Of a stretch of DNA of 64,000 bases, positions 10,775-19,999 are shown one piece after another. The notes under the pieces are model-generated. The model was not told the DNA's origin and made no database searches. It worked only from the letters and a program-made list of their open reading frames with translations. The stretch comes from an uncultured Myxococcales bacterium (GTDB lineage: Bacteria > Myxococcota_A > Polyangia > Polyangiales > Polyangiaceae), in contig CALFEQ010000154.1 of NCBI GenBank assembly GCA_937949945.1, forward strand, positions 71,581 through 135,580. The letters are read 5' to 3'. How positions within the stretch are numbered: position 1 is the first letter of the stretch; each line of letters starts with the position of its first letter. Both the position numbers and the translations under genes were made by a program.

Positions 10775-12181
10775 GTGGGGCTCTTCTCCCGTTCGGCGAC
10801 GTTCGGTCTCGCCGCGATCGCCGCCTCGTGCGGCCAGGCGTACGAGGGGATCGCACTCGAGGGCGCTCCCAAGATCGAGCTCTCGAGCACGGTCGTGGAG
10901 TTCGGCGTCGTCAGTTGCGGAACCGATGCCCCGCCCGAGAAGGCGTTGACGATACGGAACATCGGCACCGCGCCGCTGACGTGGTCGGCGCAGATGGCCG
11001 AGTCGACGCAGTTCTCGATCTCCGGCGCGAACGGAGGGACCATCGCACCGGGCCAAGAGGCCGTGCTGACGATCGCGTCGAGGCCCGTGAGCGCCGACTC
11101 CGCAGCGGGGGCGACGTTGAGCACCGCCCTCTCGATCACGTCGAACGATCCGGAGACGCCCACGATCGAGGCGCTCGCGCAGCTCGTGACGGGCGGCGGG
11201 ATGATCGAGATCGTGCCGCAGTCGATTTCGTTCGGCGAGTCGCCGGTCGGGGTCGCCTCGTTCGAGACGCCGACCGTGATTCGGAACAACGGCAATCAGC
11301 CGATCGAGATTCGTATCGATCCGCCCCCCAACCCGGATTTCTCCCTGGCCTCGGACCTCGGCGCCGCTCCGATCACGGCGACGCTCGGTCCAGGAGAGGC
11401 CGTCCCCGGGCTCGTCGGCCGCTTCACACCGAGCGCGATCGGACAGGCCACCACGACCGCGGCGATCACGGTGACGGGCCCGGTCTGCGGCACGCGTCCG
11501 TCGTCGATCGAGCTCACCGGCTCGGGCTCCACGTCGGGCGTCGGAGTGCACCCGGGCCTCCTCGACTTCGGACACGTCCCATGCGGATCGGCGGCGGCGT
11601 CGAAGGTCATCACGCTCAGCAGCGCCGAGAATGGCCCCAAGTACGAATTCAGGGCGAAGCTGGGGAAAGACACGGCCAGCGCATTCACCGTCGACCCGCC
11701 GACCGGGCTGGTCCCGAGCGGCGGCACTCAGGTGATCACCGTCAAGCCCAAGGTCATCCCGCAGGGCGGCATCGGCGACAACCTCTATGGCGACGTGCTC
11801 ACCATCACGACGAACGCTCCGGGTGACACCCCGCGCCAAGTCCACCTCCGCATGTCGCCGCTCGGTGCCATCTTCTCGGTAAACCGAACCACCCACGACT
11901 TCGGCGACGTGAACACCAACGGCAACGGACGAGAGACCACCTTCTACGTCTCCAACACCGGGAACGCCTACGGCGTCATCAGCTTCTACGTCGCGGCGAA
12001 CGCCTTCAACGTGAAGGCTCCCAGCACGATCGGGATCAACCCGGGCTCGACCGGCTCGATCGTCGTACGCGCCAAGCCGCAGGGCACCGGCGTCAAGACG
12101 GGCTACGCCGTTCCTTCGACTTCGAGCGCGATCTGCGCGCCGCTGCCGCCCGCGATCTCCCTCAGGTGTCGCGGCCGTTGA
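10775..12181 (+). CDS. choice-of-anchor-D (ASPM/SPD-2/Hydin-like) repeat lipoprotein
   Basis: The 468-residue secreted protein has a short signal and a possible lipobox IAASC at residue 19. It consists of four immunoglobulin-like repeats of about 100 residues, each opening with a strand of the type VVEFGVVSCG, ISFGESPVG, LLDFGHVPCGS and HDFGDVNTNG, followed by a phrase such as IRNIGTAPL. These choice-of-anchor-D repeats are common in large surface proteins of Myxococcota. GTG 10775 has a poorly spaced GGAG, so the start is uncertain by a few codons. A decayed copy of the same domain type lies at 24281-24472. It converges on the lysozyme gene with 15 bases between stops. Confidence 0.82.
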   Translation: MGLFSRSATFGLAAIAASCGQAYEGIALEGAPKIELSSTVVEFGVVSCGTDAPPEKALTIRNIGTAPLTWSAQMAESTQFSISGANGGTIAPGQEAVLTIASRPVSADSAAGATLSTALSITSNDPETPTIEALAQLVTGGGMIEIVPQSISFGESPVGVASFETPTVIRNNGNQPIEIRIDPPPNPDFSLASDLGAAPITATLGPGEAVPGLVGRFTPSAIGQATTTAAITVTGPVCGTRPSSIELTGSGSTSGVGVHPGLLDFGHVPCGSAAASKVITLSSAENGPKYEFRAKLGKDTASAFTVDPPTGLVPSGGTQVITVKPKVIPQGGIGDNLYGDVLTITTNAPGDTPRQVHLRMSPLGAIFSVNRTTHDFGDVNTNGNGRETTFYVSNTGNAYGVISFYVAANAFNVKAPSTIGINPGSTGSIVVRAKPQGTGVKTGYAVPSTSSAICAPLPPAISLRCRGR

Positions 12182-12196
12182 CCAGGCGCGCGTCGA

Positions 12197-13249
12197 TCAG
12201 AGCGGGTGCTCGGACACACACGCGGCGGGCACGGTAGAGCGAACGAGCCACTTGCCGTCGCTGCACTGGTACCACTTTCCGTCGCTCCGGCTCTGCACGC
12301 AGGTGTTCTCCACCACGTCTAGGCCGAGCGTCGCGGAGTGGCAGCCCGCGGCCGGTCCGCCGCCTCCGCGCACGAACGCCATGAACTGCTCGAGCGTGCC
12401 GTTGAAGACGTTCTGATCCGGCCGCCCCGAGATGCCCGGGACGTCACGCTGACACTGACCCGCTCCCGCCTCGCCCTTGCAGTGCTGCCAGAAGGTCCAC
12501 GTGCGCGCGCCGGTCTCGGCGATCTTCGGGCAGTTCGTCTCGGCGCTCCCGTTCAGGTAGTACATCGCGGCCCAGAGCGGGTACTCGCCGAAATCCGAGC
12601 TGCCGATGTGCTCCTCCCACGCGGAGTTCGTGTAGATGATCGGCTTCCGTCCGGCGCGCGCCTCGAGCGCGTCGAGCGTGGCCTTCACCCCTCGGATGAT
12701 GCTCGCCCGGTCGAGATCGAGATTGAACGACGCTCCCTCGACGTCGAGCGTCGGCGGCAGATCCTCGCGCGGGTCGTAGCCGGCCTCGGTGAGCTTCTCC
12801 AGCATGATGTTCGCCTGGACGCCCGGCCGCTGGTGCTCGAGCTTCACGCGGTAGAACATGTACGCGCCGACGACGAGGCCCGCCTGCTTCGCCTTCCTGT
12901 AGTTCGTCACGAACATCGGATCGACGTAGTCGCCGTCGTTGCTCCGGATGATCACCCAGCGCTGTCCGGCGGCGCGCACCTTCGCGAAGTCGATTTCGCC
13001 TTGCCACTTCGAGACGTCGAGGCCGGGCACCGTCGGCCCGAGGCCGCACTGCTTGCGTAGCTCGTCGGCCGTCGCCAGGGTCGCCTCCTCGTCTTCTTCG
13101 GGAACGACGCAGCCCGTGTGAGCGAGGCCGCCGAGGACGAGGAATGCGAGGGAGAAGATCGAAGTGGTCGAGGGGAGCGCGCTCGAGAGCCGGAGGGCCT
13201 TGCGCGCGAGGTGCTCCGCGATCCGCGGGCAGGCGGTGCCGCTGAACAT
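12197..13249 (-). CDS. GH25 family lysozyme, lipoprotein
   Basis: The 350-residue protein should cleave the beta-1,4 bond of peptidoglycan outside the cytoplasmic membrane. After a long signal region with lipobox HTGC (about residue 46), the GH25 barrel runs from about residue 72 to 285. It opens with GLDVSKWQG, which carries the first catalytic acid, and has the DxE pair in TLDVEGASF and a late strand TFWQHC. The last 50 residues form a small Cys-containing domain (CVQSRSDGKWYQC) that may bind cell wall. GGAG precedes ATG 13249. The protein could serve prey-cell lysis or self remodelling; the sequence does not decide. Confidence 0.9.
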   Translation of the reverse strand: MFSGTACPRIAEHLARKALRLSSALPSTTSIFSLAFLVLGGLAHTGCVVPEEDEEATLATADELRKQCGLGPTVPGLDVSKWQGEIDFAKVRAAGQRWVIIRSNDGDYVDPMFVTNYRKAKQAGLVVGAYMFYRVKLEHQRPGVQANIMLEKLTEAGYDPREDLPPTLDVEGASFNLDLDRASIIRGVKATLDALEARAGRKPIIYTNSAWEEHIGSSDFGEYPLWAAMYYLNGSAETNCPKIAETGARTWTFWQHCKGEAGAGQCQRDVPGISGRPDQNVFNGTLEQFMAFVRGGGGPAAGCHSATLGLDVVENTCVQSRSDGKWYQCSDGKWLVRSTVPAACVSEHPL

Positions 13250-13486
13250 GTCGGGTCTCCTGACCCCGCCGCCGCGGCTCTCGAGAGCACATGGTGTGCC
13301 CGAGCACGCGCGCCCGGAACGGCGCCCGTGGGAGCAGTCTCACTGCGACAAGTCCGCTCGTGGCGTCACGAGCGACGCGCGCTTGCGCAATCGTCGGTCA
13401 CCTTCGAGACGGATCCGCGATCCAGGCCCGGCGGCCTCTCCGCGGTCCGCCCGGCTCCTCGCGCGATTCGCGCAAGACGGGCACCG

Positions 13487-14647
13487 TCACGGTACGCCCA
13501 TCGACTCGAGGGAATCGTACGGATGGATCCGCGGCCGCCCGATCTCGTCGCGCAGCTCGTTCGCGAGCGCGCGCACGACCTCGCGCGTGGAGCCGGTCGA
13601 GCGGAAGACCGCGAGCTGGCGCTCGCAGGAGGTGTCGTCGAGCAGAGCACGCGCGCGCGAGAGATCGTCGCTCTCGCCGAGCCGGCGCGCGGTGGGGGCG
13701 ACGATCTCGAAGAGCTCCTCGGCGAGCTGGCGGAGCGGAGTGACCGTCCCCTCCTCGTCGGTGACGAGCCACGCGTGAACGCCTTCGTGCGAGGCGCGGA
13801 AGGCGTTCTCCTTCTCGATCCACCATGAGAGCGGGCGAACGATCGCCGGTCGCTCTTTTTCGCGCGTATCGGCGAGGTACACGAGCAGCGAGTGGACGAC
13901 CGAGGCGAGCGCGAGCGAGCGATCGATCGTGGGCTGTGCGTCCATGACGCGGACCTCGATCGTCCCGAAGTCGGGCCGGAGCCGGACGTCCCAATGCATG
14001 TCGCGGAACGAGCCGAACATGCTCGCGCGCTCCGCCAGGTCGAGGAAGTCGACGAACGCGGACCAGTCCTCGAAAGGAGGCGGCATCCCGCAGCTCCGCG
14101 CCGTCGCGAGGATACGCTGCCGGTACGAGGCGAACGGCGTCGCGTAGCCGTGGAAGAACGGCGACGATGCCGAGAGCGCGAGCAAGACGGGCACGAACCC
14201 TCGGAGCTCCCGCATGACGCGGACGGCCACCTCGCCCGACGGCATGCCGACGTGGGTCTGGAGCGAATAGGCGATGTACGCGTGCGCCAGATACCCTTGC
14301 GTCCTCTCCATCGCGAGATACCGCGGGAGCGGCGTGACGGGCACGCTCCGCTCGCAGAACGGATGCGTCCCCGCCCCCACGATCGCCATACCGAAGCGAG
14401 CGGCGGCGTCCGAGACGCGAGAGACGACGTCGAGGAGGCCGGACCGGAGCGCGGCGGTGCTCTCGGCCGCCGGCGTGATCGTCTCGACGGCCGGCTGCAG
14501 CATCTCGGGCTTGATGCAGGGGTCGTCCGAGAGGACCTCGATGAGAGGGAGGATCCCGTCGCGCAGATCGAGCGTCTCCTCGTCGACGAGCTGCCACTCG
14601 AGCTCGACGCCTACGGTGGGCGGCGACGGACGAAAGGAGCGGATCAT
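13487..14647 (-). CDS. YbdK-type carboxylate-amine ligase (GCS2 family)
   Basis: The 386-residue protein matches the glutamate-cysteine ligase 2 / YbdK family, which joins a carboxylate to an amine using ATP. The N-terminal GVELEWQLVD carries the metal-binding acid residues, followed by GAGTHPF, the long ATP-grasp-like core with HVGMPSGEVAVRV and the C-terminal GTIEVRVMDAQPT. ATG 14647 overlaps the stop of the M20 amidohydrolase gene in the sequence ATGA, so the two are translationally coupled. Substrates of most YbdK proteins are unknown. The coupling with a peptidase-family hydrolase suggests the pair makes and trims an amide-bonded small molecule, which is inference. Confidence 0.88.
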   Translation of the reverse strand: MIRSFRPSPPTVGVELEWQLVDEETLDLRDGILPLIEVLSDDPCIKPEMLQPAVETITPAAESTAALRSGLLDVVSRVSDAAARFGMAIVGAGTHPFCERSVPVTPLPRYLAMERTQGYLAHAYIAYSLQTHVGMPSGEVAVRVMRELRGFVPVLLALSASSPFFHGYATPFASYRQRILATARSCGMPPPFEDWSAFVDFLDLAERASMFGSFRDMHWDVRLRPDFGTIEVRVMDAQPTIDRSLALASVVHSLLVYLADTREKERPAIVRPLSWWIEKENAFRASHEGVHAWLVTDEEGTVTPLRQLAEELFEIVAPTARRLGESDDLSRARALLDDTSCERQLAVFRSTGSTREVVRALANELRDEIGRPRIHPYDSLESMGVP

Positions 14648-15816
14648 GGCTTTCGCGGCAACATCCGTTGCGCTTCGCGCACGACGCGCTCGAACCAGCG
14701 CGCCCCGATCTCGAGGACGCCTTCGTCGATCGTGAACGACGGGCTGTGCAGCGGAACGTAGGGTTGCCCTTCTGCGCAAGCGCCGAAACGCACGTAGCAT
14801 CCCGGCACCTCGCGCAGGTAGAAGGCGAAGTCCTCCGAGCCCATGCTCGGGTGCTCCTGCGGGACGACGTTCCGCGGACCGACGACCGCCTCCGCGGCGA
14901 GACGACTGATCTCCGCCTCCCGCGCCGTGTTGACGACCGGGGGATTGCCCTCGACGAGGTCGACGGTGACGGTCGCGTTGTGCAGTGTGCCCGCGGCCTC
15001 CGCCATGCGCCGGATCCCGCGATGGACCCGCGCGCGCTCGGACGGCGACGTCGTGCGGATGGTGCCTTCGAGCAGCGCGTCCGCCGCGATCACGTTCGCG
15101 GCCGTCCCCGCGGTCACGCGCCCGATCGTCACCACGGTCGGCCAGAGCGGATCGGTCTCGCGCGACACGAGCGTCTGGAGCGCGGCGATGAGCAGCCCAC
15201 AGACGATCACCGCGTCGACCGCCTCGTGCGGCCGCGCGCCATGTCCGCCACGTCCGTGCACGTTGATGACGAACCGGTCCGACTGCGCCGTGACCGGACC
15301 GGCGGCGACCATGATCTGCCCGGTCTTGTAGTGATGGGTGACGTGCCCCGCGAAGATCGCGTCCACGCCGCGCAGCGCCCCGGCCTCGATCATGACGCGC
15401 GCGCCGCGTCCCCTCTCCTCCGCCGGCTGGAAGATGAAGACGACGTCCCCCTCGGGCGGCGCGGCCACGAGCCGCCTCGCGGCATCGACCACCATGGCCA
15501 TGTGCGCGTCGTGCCCGCACGAGTGCACCCGCCCGGGATGCTCCGACGCGAAGGGCAGCCCCGTCGTCTCCCGCCCTGGCAGCGCATCCATCTCCGCCCG
15601 AAGCGCAATCACGGGCGCGCGAGGGTCCCGCCCACGGAGCCGCGCCACGATCCCGGTCCCGCGCCCCCCGTACGTCGTCTCGAGACCGAGCGGCGCGAGC
15701 GCGCGCAAGATGCGCTCGGCCGTCCGCTCCTCCTCGAACGACAGCTCGGGGATGCGGTGAAGGCTCCTCCGAAGCTCGACGACGTTCGAGGTGCCCAGAC
15801 TCTCCTCGGCGACCAT
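14644..15816 (-). CDS. M20 family metallo-amidohydrolase
   Basis: The 390-residue cytosolic enzyme resembles hippurate hydrolase / N-acyl-amino-acid amidohydrolases. Metal-binding motifs are in order: RAEMDALPG, HSCGHDAHMAMV, FQPAEERGRGA with the catalytic Glu pair, GHVTHHY and the C-terminal GSEDFAFYL. The lid dimerisation domain lies about 185-295. I start at ATG 15816 where the family normally begins (RSLHRIPELSFEE follows); the frame stays open upstream to 15951 but that part is Arg/Ala-rich and unlike the family. A GAGG lies about 10 bases upstream. It is the first gene of a two-gene unit with the carboxylate-amine ligase. Confidence 0.92.
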   Translation of the reverse strand: MVAEESLGTSNVVELRRSLHRIPELSFEEERTAERILRALAPLGLETTYGGRGTGIVARLRGRDPRAPVIALRAEMDALPGRETTGLPFASEHPGRVHSCGHDAHMAMVVDAARRLVAAPPEGDVVFIFQPAEERGRGARVMIEAGALRGVDAIFAGHVTHHYKTGQIMVAAGPVTAQSDRFVINVHGRGGHGARPHEAVDAVIVCGLLIAALQTLVSRETDPLWPTVVTIGRVTAGTAANVIAADALLEGTIRTTSPSERARVHRGIRRMAEAAGTLHNATVTVDLVEGNPPVVNTAREAEISRLAAEAVVGPRNVVPQEHPSMGSEDFAFYLREVPGCYVRFGACAEGQPYVPLHSPSFTIDEGVLEIGARWFERVVREAQRMLPRKP

Positions 15817-15973
15817 ACCCGTTTGTCCTCGACGGCGCGCACACGCCGTCAAGCGGAGCTGCACGTTCCTCGCGCAACGACGCTCCGCCTCCGCCCACGC
15901 GTCAGGTGACGGACCGCGAGCTCTTCCCGATGACCTCCGCGCACAGCGCACCGCGCTCGCGCTCTCGACGGAC

Positions 15974-16329
15974 GAGGTGCATCAGGCTCCAGGCTCCGGG
16001 CTCCAGGCTCCAGAGCTGCCGCACCATTTGCATCCTACATCCATTCCTACCGACGTCACGTCACATGCATCATGCACGCATTCGAGGTGCATCAGGCTCC
16101 AGGCTCCGGGCTCCAGAGCTGCCGCACCATTTGCATCCTACATACATTCCTGCCGACGTTACGTCACGTGAGATCCATCAGGCTCCAGGCTCCGGGCTCC
16201 AGGCTCCAGAGCTGCCGCCCATTTGCATCCCACATACATTCCTGCCGACGTTACGTCACGTGTACCACACACGCATTCCTACCGACGTTACGTCACGTGC
16301 ACTCTACAAGCATTCGCACCGACGTTACG
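15974..16329 (+). repeat. degenerate direct-repeat block in intergenic DNA
   Basis: Three long units start at 15974, 16084 and 16170. Each contains a CAGGCTCC-rich part, a CATTTGCATCC part and an ending close to CCGACGTTACGTCACGTG. Two shorter units (16262-16299, 16300-16329) keep only the ending preceded by a word like GCATTC. Unit lengths vary (about 110, 86 and 91 bases) by gain or loss of the 10-base CTCCAGGCTC sub-repeat. The block has lower GC than its surroundings and no convincing gene; it fills most of the 637-base gap between the amidohydrolase and the next gene. Confidence 0.85.
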
Positions 16330-16453
16330 ACCACCTCACGGACGCGAGGAAAGCCTCGGCGCCGGCACGGCCTGCGTGGAATTTTCCGCCCCAAGACCAT
16401 CACGAGAGGGATAACCGCTACCGACTCGGGCTCCCGTCCGCTACGGAAGACAC

Positions 16454-17665
16454 ATGTCCTTTCGTGTGTCCCCCGCCTTGCTCTTCGTGCTCGCCGGCGC
16501 AGGCGCAGCGTTCCTTGCGTGCTCGTCGTCCGACGAGCCTCCCCCGGCAACGCCCGATCCTCCGACGACTACCGACGCGGGAGACGAGGGCGCGCCGGTC
16601 ATCGACCCGGACACCTTCCCGTTCGAGAAGGGCGACAAGATCGACGGTCTGACGGAAGGCGAGTGGAAGTGGGTTCCCTTCCCGGACTCGTCCTGCGCGA
16701 ACGGCACGCCGACGGGCATCGGGGTGAACCTCGGCACGAGCAAACGCCTCCTCGTCTTCCTCGAAGGCGGCGGCGCATGTTGGAACGCGCTCACCTGCTA
16801 CACGCTCCAGACCGCGAGCTTCATCTCGAAGCCGTTCGACGAGGAGGCGTTCCGGACCCGCATCTCGAGTGTCGGCGGGTCCTTGCTCGATCGGGGCCTC
16901 GAGGACAACCCCTTCAAGGACGACAGCTTCGTCTACGTGCCGTACTGCACGGGCGACGTACACGCCGGCAACGTCGAGGCCGAGTACGACGGCACGCCCA
17001 CGCGCCACGTCGGTCGGAGGAACTTCGAGGCGTTCCTCGCGCGGATCGTCCCCACGTTCGAAGACGTCGAACGCGTGGTCCTCTCCGGATCGAGCGCGGG
17101 CGGCTTCGGAGCCGCGCTCAACTTCTGGCGCGCGCAGTACGCGTTCGGACCGAACGTGCGCGTCGATCTGCTCGACGACTCGGGGCCGCCCTTCCCGGCC
17201 AGCAAGATGGAGTACTTCGAGGACTGGAAGGCGGCGTGGAAGCTGGAAGAGGCCGTGCCGCCCGGGTGCGACGCGTGCAAGACGGAGCTCGCGAACGCGC
17301 TGCCCTACTACCTGACCAAGTACCCTGCCTCCCGCTTCGCCCTCCTCTCGTACACGCGGGACAACGTCATCGCGCAGTTCTACGCGCTGTCCGGGGCCGA
17401 CTTCGAGGCCGGCCTGCTCGACCTCGTCACGGCCTCGTTCGGTCGCTCGAACGCCGCCGCCTTCATCGTGCCGGGCAACAAGCACACGATGCTCGGCAAC
17501 CTCTCGATCGTGACCGGCGCCGAGTCGAGCGCGCCCGACGGCGGCACGCCGGACGGTGACGACGCAGGCGCACCGGGCGTGAACGGCACGGCGCTGTCCG
17601 CGTGGTTGTCGCAGATGGTCGGCGACCATCCGGAGTGGAAGACCGTGGGCGTGCCCCAGAAGTAG
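16454..17665 (+). CDS. pectin-acetylesterase/Notum-like lipoprotein hydrolase
   Basis: The 403-residue exported protein has a signal peptide with lipobox FLAC near residue 23 and a Pro/Thr/Asp linker. The alpha/beta-hydrolase-like domain has LLVFLEGGGACWN (oxyanion region), the nucleophile elbow GSSAGGFGA, a central Asp (LLDDSG) and the C-terminal His in NKHTML. This set and the early Trp/Cys-rich segment match the pectinacetylesterase (PAE/Notum) family, serine carboxyl-ester hydrolases. Real substrates in bacteria are mostly unknown; a polysaccharide or lipid ester is likely. Near residue 360 there is an acidic PDGGTPDGDDAG insertion. It converges with the DUF4334 gene, 3 bases apart. Confidence 0.82.
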   Translation: MSFRVSPALLFVLAGAGAAFLACSSSDEPPPATPDPPTTTDAGDEGAPVIDPDTFPFEKGDKIDGLTEGEWKWVPFPDSSCANGTPTGIGVNLGTSKRLLVFLEGGGACWNALTCYTLQTASFISKPFDEEAFRTRISSVGGSLLDRGLEDNPFKDDSFVYVPYCTGDVHAGNVEAEYDGTPTRHVGRRNFEAFLARIVPTFEDVERVVLSGSSAGGFGAALNFWRAQYAFGPNVRVDLLDDSGPPFPASKMEYFEDWKAAWKLEEAVPPGCDACKTELANALPYYLTKYPASRFALLSYTRDNVIAQFYALSGADFEAGLLDLVTASFGRSNAAAFIVPGNKHTMLGNLSIVTGAESSAPDGGTPDGDDAGAPGVNGTALSAWLSQMVGDHPEWKTVGVPQK

Positions 17666-17668
17666 CGC

Positions 17669-18229
17669 CTACGCGCGATCGCGCCGGAGCACGAAGAAGA
17701 ACGGACGCTCGTCGCCGCGTCGGTCCATGACGCCGAGGACGGTGTCCTCGTCGACCTGGCGAAAGACGTCGAGGATGGGGAGGTGGTCGTAGATCATCGT
17801 CGCGCTCACCTTCCCCCGGTACTCCATGTTCCGGAGACGAGCGCGCGGCTTCGAGGTTCCAATCACCGGCTCGAGCGCCGCGAAGGCGTGGCGTGCGACG
17901 GCGCCGCCGACGCGAGGCATCCGTGGCGCGAGCTCCACCGGCAGCTTCCGAGGGTCGACCTTGAACACCTTGCCGCTCGCGTCGCGGAACAAGAGCGGGT
18001 GCACCGTCTCCTCGTCGACGAACTCCTTGCCGTACCAGCCGAAGCGCTCGAGGAGCCCCTCCATCGGATGCCCCGTCCGGAGCTCGGTCCCCTTCCATCG
18101 CCCGCGGAGCTCCTCGACCGTGACGGAGGGAAGCGCATCGAAGAACGCGAACGCCTCGTCGACCGTGCATCCGCGCTCGAGCACGGCGAGCCTCGCCGTC
18201 GTCGACTTCTCGTCATGGTCTTCGCCCAT
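17669..18229 (-). CDS. DUF4334 / GXWXG domain protein
   Basis: The 186-residue cytosolic protein has an N-terminal GXWXG domain with the namesake motif GRWKG (about residue 42) and GLLERFGWYGKEF, then a DUF4334 domain (about 120-180) with RLRNMEYRGKVSATMIYDHLP and GVMDRRGD. The order is standard for the family and length is normal. Members are small beta-barrel proteins of unproven role, often near stress-related sigma factors. The ECF42 gene ends 112 bases upstream on the same strand, so co-transcription is possible but not shown. Confidence 0.85.
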   Translation of the reverse strand: MGEDHDEKSTTARLAVLERGCTVDEAFAFFDALPSVTVEELRGRWKGTELRTGHPMEGLLERFGWYGKEFVDEETVHPLLFRDASGKVFKVDPRKLPVELAPRMPRVGGAVARHAFAALEPVIGTSKPRARLRNMEYRGKVSATMIYDHLPILDVFRQVDEDTVLGVMDRRGDERPFFFVLRRDRA

Positions 18230-18340
18230 GGCCCTGTCCTCGTGAGCTCCGAGTGTCCCAGGCCGCGCCTCGGAACGGAAGGCCGACGGACGCGATGCAG
18301 GCTCCAGCGACGCGGATGTCTCGCTCGGCGTCGGACACCG

Positions 18341-19597
18341 TCATCGCGCGGCCTCGCGCAGCCGTGCCGCCTGGCCGAGGAGGTAATCGCGCTCGGCAAT
18401 GCTCGCGGTCTTCTCGGCAGCGCGGAGATAATGAGCGATCGCGCCGTCACGCTCACCGGCTCGCTCGAGCAGGTGGGCGCGGACCGCGTCGAGGCGATGG
18501 TGCCCCGCGATGCGCGGATCGTGCGCGACCGCGTCGAGGCGCTCGAGGCCGGCGGCCGGTCCGTGGACCATCGCGATCGCGACGGCGTGATTCAGCGCCA
18601 CCATCGGGCTGTCGGACATGCGCAGAAGCAGGCCATAGAGGCCGAGGATCTGCGGCCAGTCGGTCGCCTCCACGCTCTCCGCCTCGTCGTGTACGGCGGC
18701 GATGGCGGCTTGCACCTGATACGGACCGACCGCGCCCCGCGGGAGCGCCTCGGTCACGAGCGCGATGCCCTCCTCGATCGCGGCACGATCCCACAGGCTC
18801 CGATCCTGCTGGTCGAGCGGAACGAGCTCCCCCGCCGGTCCCGTCCGCGCCGCCCGTCGCGCGTCCGTGAGGAGCATGAGCGCGAGGAGCTCGGTCACCT
18901 CGGGATCGTCCGGCACGAGGCGACGGAGCATGCGCGTGAGGCGAATGGCCTCCGCGGACAGATCCGTCCGGACGAGCTCCGGCCCGGAGCTCGCCGTATA
19001 GCCCTCGTTGAACACGAGGTAGAGCACGTGCATCACGTTCCCGAGACGCGCGGCCCGCTCCTTTGGCGTCGGTCTCTCGAGCCTCACGCCGGAGGCCTTG
19101 ATGGTCTGCTTCGCGCGGCTGATCCGCTGCGCCATCGTCGCCTCTTGCACCAAGAAGGCGCGCGCGATCTCCGCGGTCGTCAGACCGCCGACGGCCCGCA
19201 GCGTGAGCGCGATCGCGGACGACGGCGAGAGGACGGGATGGCAGCACATGAAGAGCAGGTCGAGCGTGTCGTCCTCCTCCACGCCCTCTGCCTCGTCCGG
19301 CGCGAGCGCGAGCTGCTCCTCCGGCGGCACGAGGCTGACGACGAAGGCCTCACGACGCCGCCGCGCCGCCTCGGCGCGCACGTGATCGGCGATCCGCCGC
19401 GCCGCGACGTGGACGAGCCATGCCCGCGGGTTGTCGGGCACGCCGTCGCGGGGCCACTGCGTGGCCGCCGCGATCAGCGCCTCCTGAACCGCGTCCTCGG
19501 ACGCGTCGAAGTCGCCGAAGCGACGCACGATGGCTGCCAGCACCTGGGGCGCCAGGTCCCGCAGCAGGTGCCGGACACGTGCGTCGAGCGATTCCAC
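18341..19597 (-). CDS. ECF42-type RNA polymerase sigma factor with C-terminal TPR domain
   Basis: The 418-residue protein has the sigma2 region at about residues 10-80 (FGDFDASEDAVQEALIAA) and sigma4 at about 110-165 (LTLRAVGGLTTAEIARAFLV). A long C-terminal alpha-helical domain of about 240 residues (DUF6596/TPR type) replaces an anti-sigma partner; it carries VMHVLYLVFNEGYTA, LTDARRAAR and HYLRAAEKT. This layout defines the ECF42 group, which is nearly always encoded beside YCII/DGPF proteins, as here: the YCII gene stops 3 bases upstream of GTG 19597. No signal or anti-sigma gene is visible. Known members drive YCII genes; see the candidate promoter at 41614-41640. Confidence 0.9.
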   Translation of the reverse strand: MESLDARVRHLLRDLAPQVLAAIVRRFGDFDASEDAVQEALIAAATQWPRDGVPDNPRAWLVHVAARRIADHVRAEAARRRREAFVVSLVPPEEQLALAPDEAEGVEEDDTLDLLFMCCHPVLSPSSAIALTLRAVGGLTTAEIARAFLVQEATMAQRISRAKQTIKASGVRLERPTPKERAARLGNVMHVLYLVFNEGYTASSGPELVRTDLSAEAIRLTRMLRRLVPDDPEVTELLALMLLTDARRAARTGPAGELVPLDQQDRSLWDRAAIEEGIALVTEALPRGAVGPYQVQAAIAAVHDEAESVEATDWPQILGLYGLLLRMSDSPMVALNHAVAIAMVHGPAAGLERLDAVAHDPRIAGHHRLDAVRAHLLERAGERDGAIAHYLRAAEKTASIAERDYLLGQAARLREAAR

Positions 19598-19600
19598 GGC

Positions 19601-19999
19601 TCAGGAGATGTCCTGGGGCGGAGGCGCGCTCATCACCTCACGCACCTCGATGGGCATGCTCAGCGGCTTGCCGCCAGGCCCCGGTGCCGCCGATGCCTGC
19701 GCCGCGATCTCGTACGCGCGCTCCGGCGTCTCGACGTCGACGAGCCAGTAGCCTGCCAAGAACTCCTTCGACTCCGGGAAGACGCCGTCGGTGATCGGCC
19801 TGCCGTCTTCCCCCGCGCGGACGACCTTCGCCTGCTCGGGACCGGTGAGCCCCGCACCACTGACGAGCTCCCCCGTCTCGGTGAGCCTCTTCGCGAAGTC
19901 CATCATGAACCCGATGTGCCGCGCGATGTCTTCCTTCGGCCAGCTCGCGATCTGGAAGGCTCCCTTTGCGGAGCTGTGCATCATCAGCATGTAACGCAT
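19601..19999 (-). CDS. YCII/DGPF-domain protein partnered with ECF42
   Basis: The 132-residue protein opens with MRYMLMMHS, then a YCII core ending with the family signature region TDGVFPESKEFLAGYWLVDVET. GGAAA precedes ATG 19999. YCII proteins have a ferredoxin-like fold with a conserved His/Asp pair and are thought to be small enzymes or effectors of the ECF42 sigma factor; the reaction is unknown. The sigma gene follows after 3 bases, so the two form an operon. An open frame continues upstream to 20314 but has no family features. I looked for an ECF42-type TGTCGA box upstream and did not find a clear one. Confidence 0.88.
   Translation of the reverse strand: MRYMLMMHSSAKGAFQIASWPKEDIARHIGFMMDFAKRLTETGELVSGAGLTGPEQAKVVRAGEDGRPITDGVFPESKEFLAGYWLVDVETPERAYEIAAQASAAPGPGGKPLSMPIEVREVMSAPPPQDIS

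Noticed and set aside
15974..16329. Possible CRISPR array
   Set aside because: Units are 86-110 bases, degenerate, contain nested sub-repeats and lack short constant repeats with unique spacers; no cas genes are near. The Cas4-like domain at 52773 is fused to HerA and 37 kb away.
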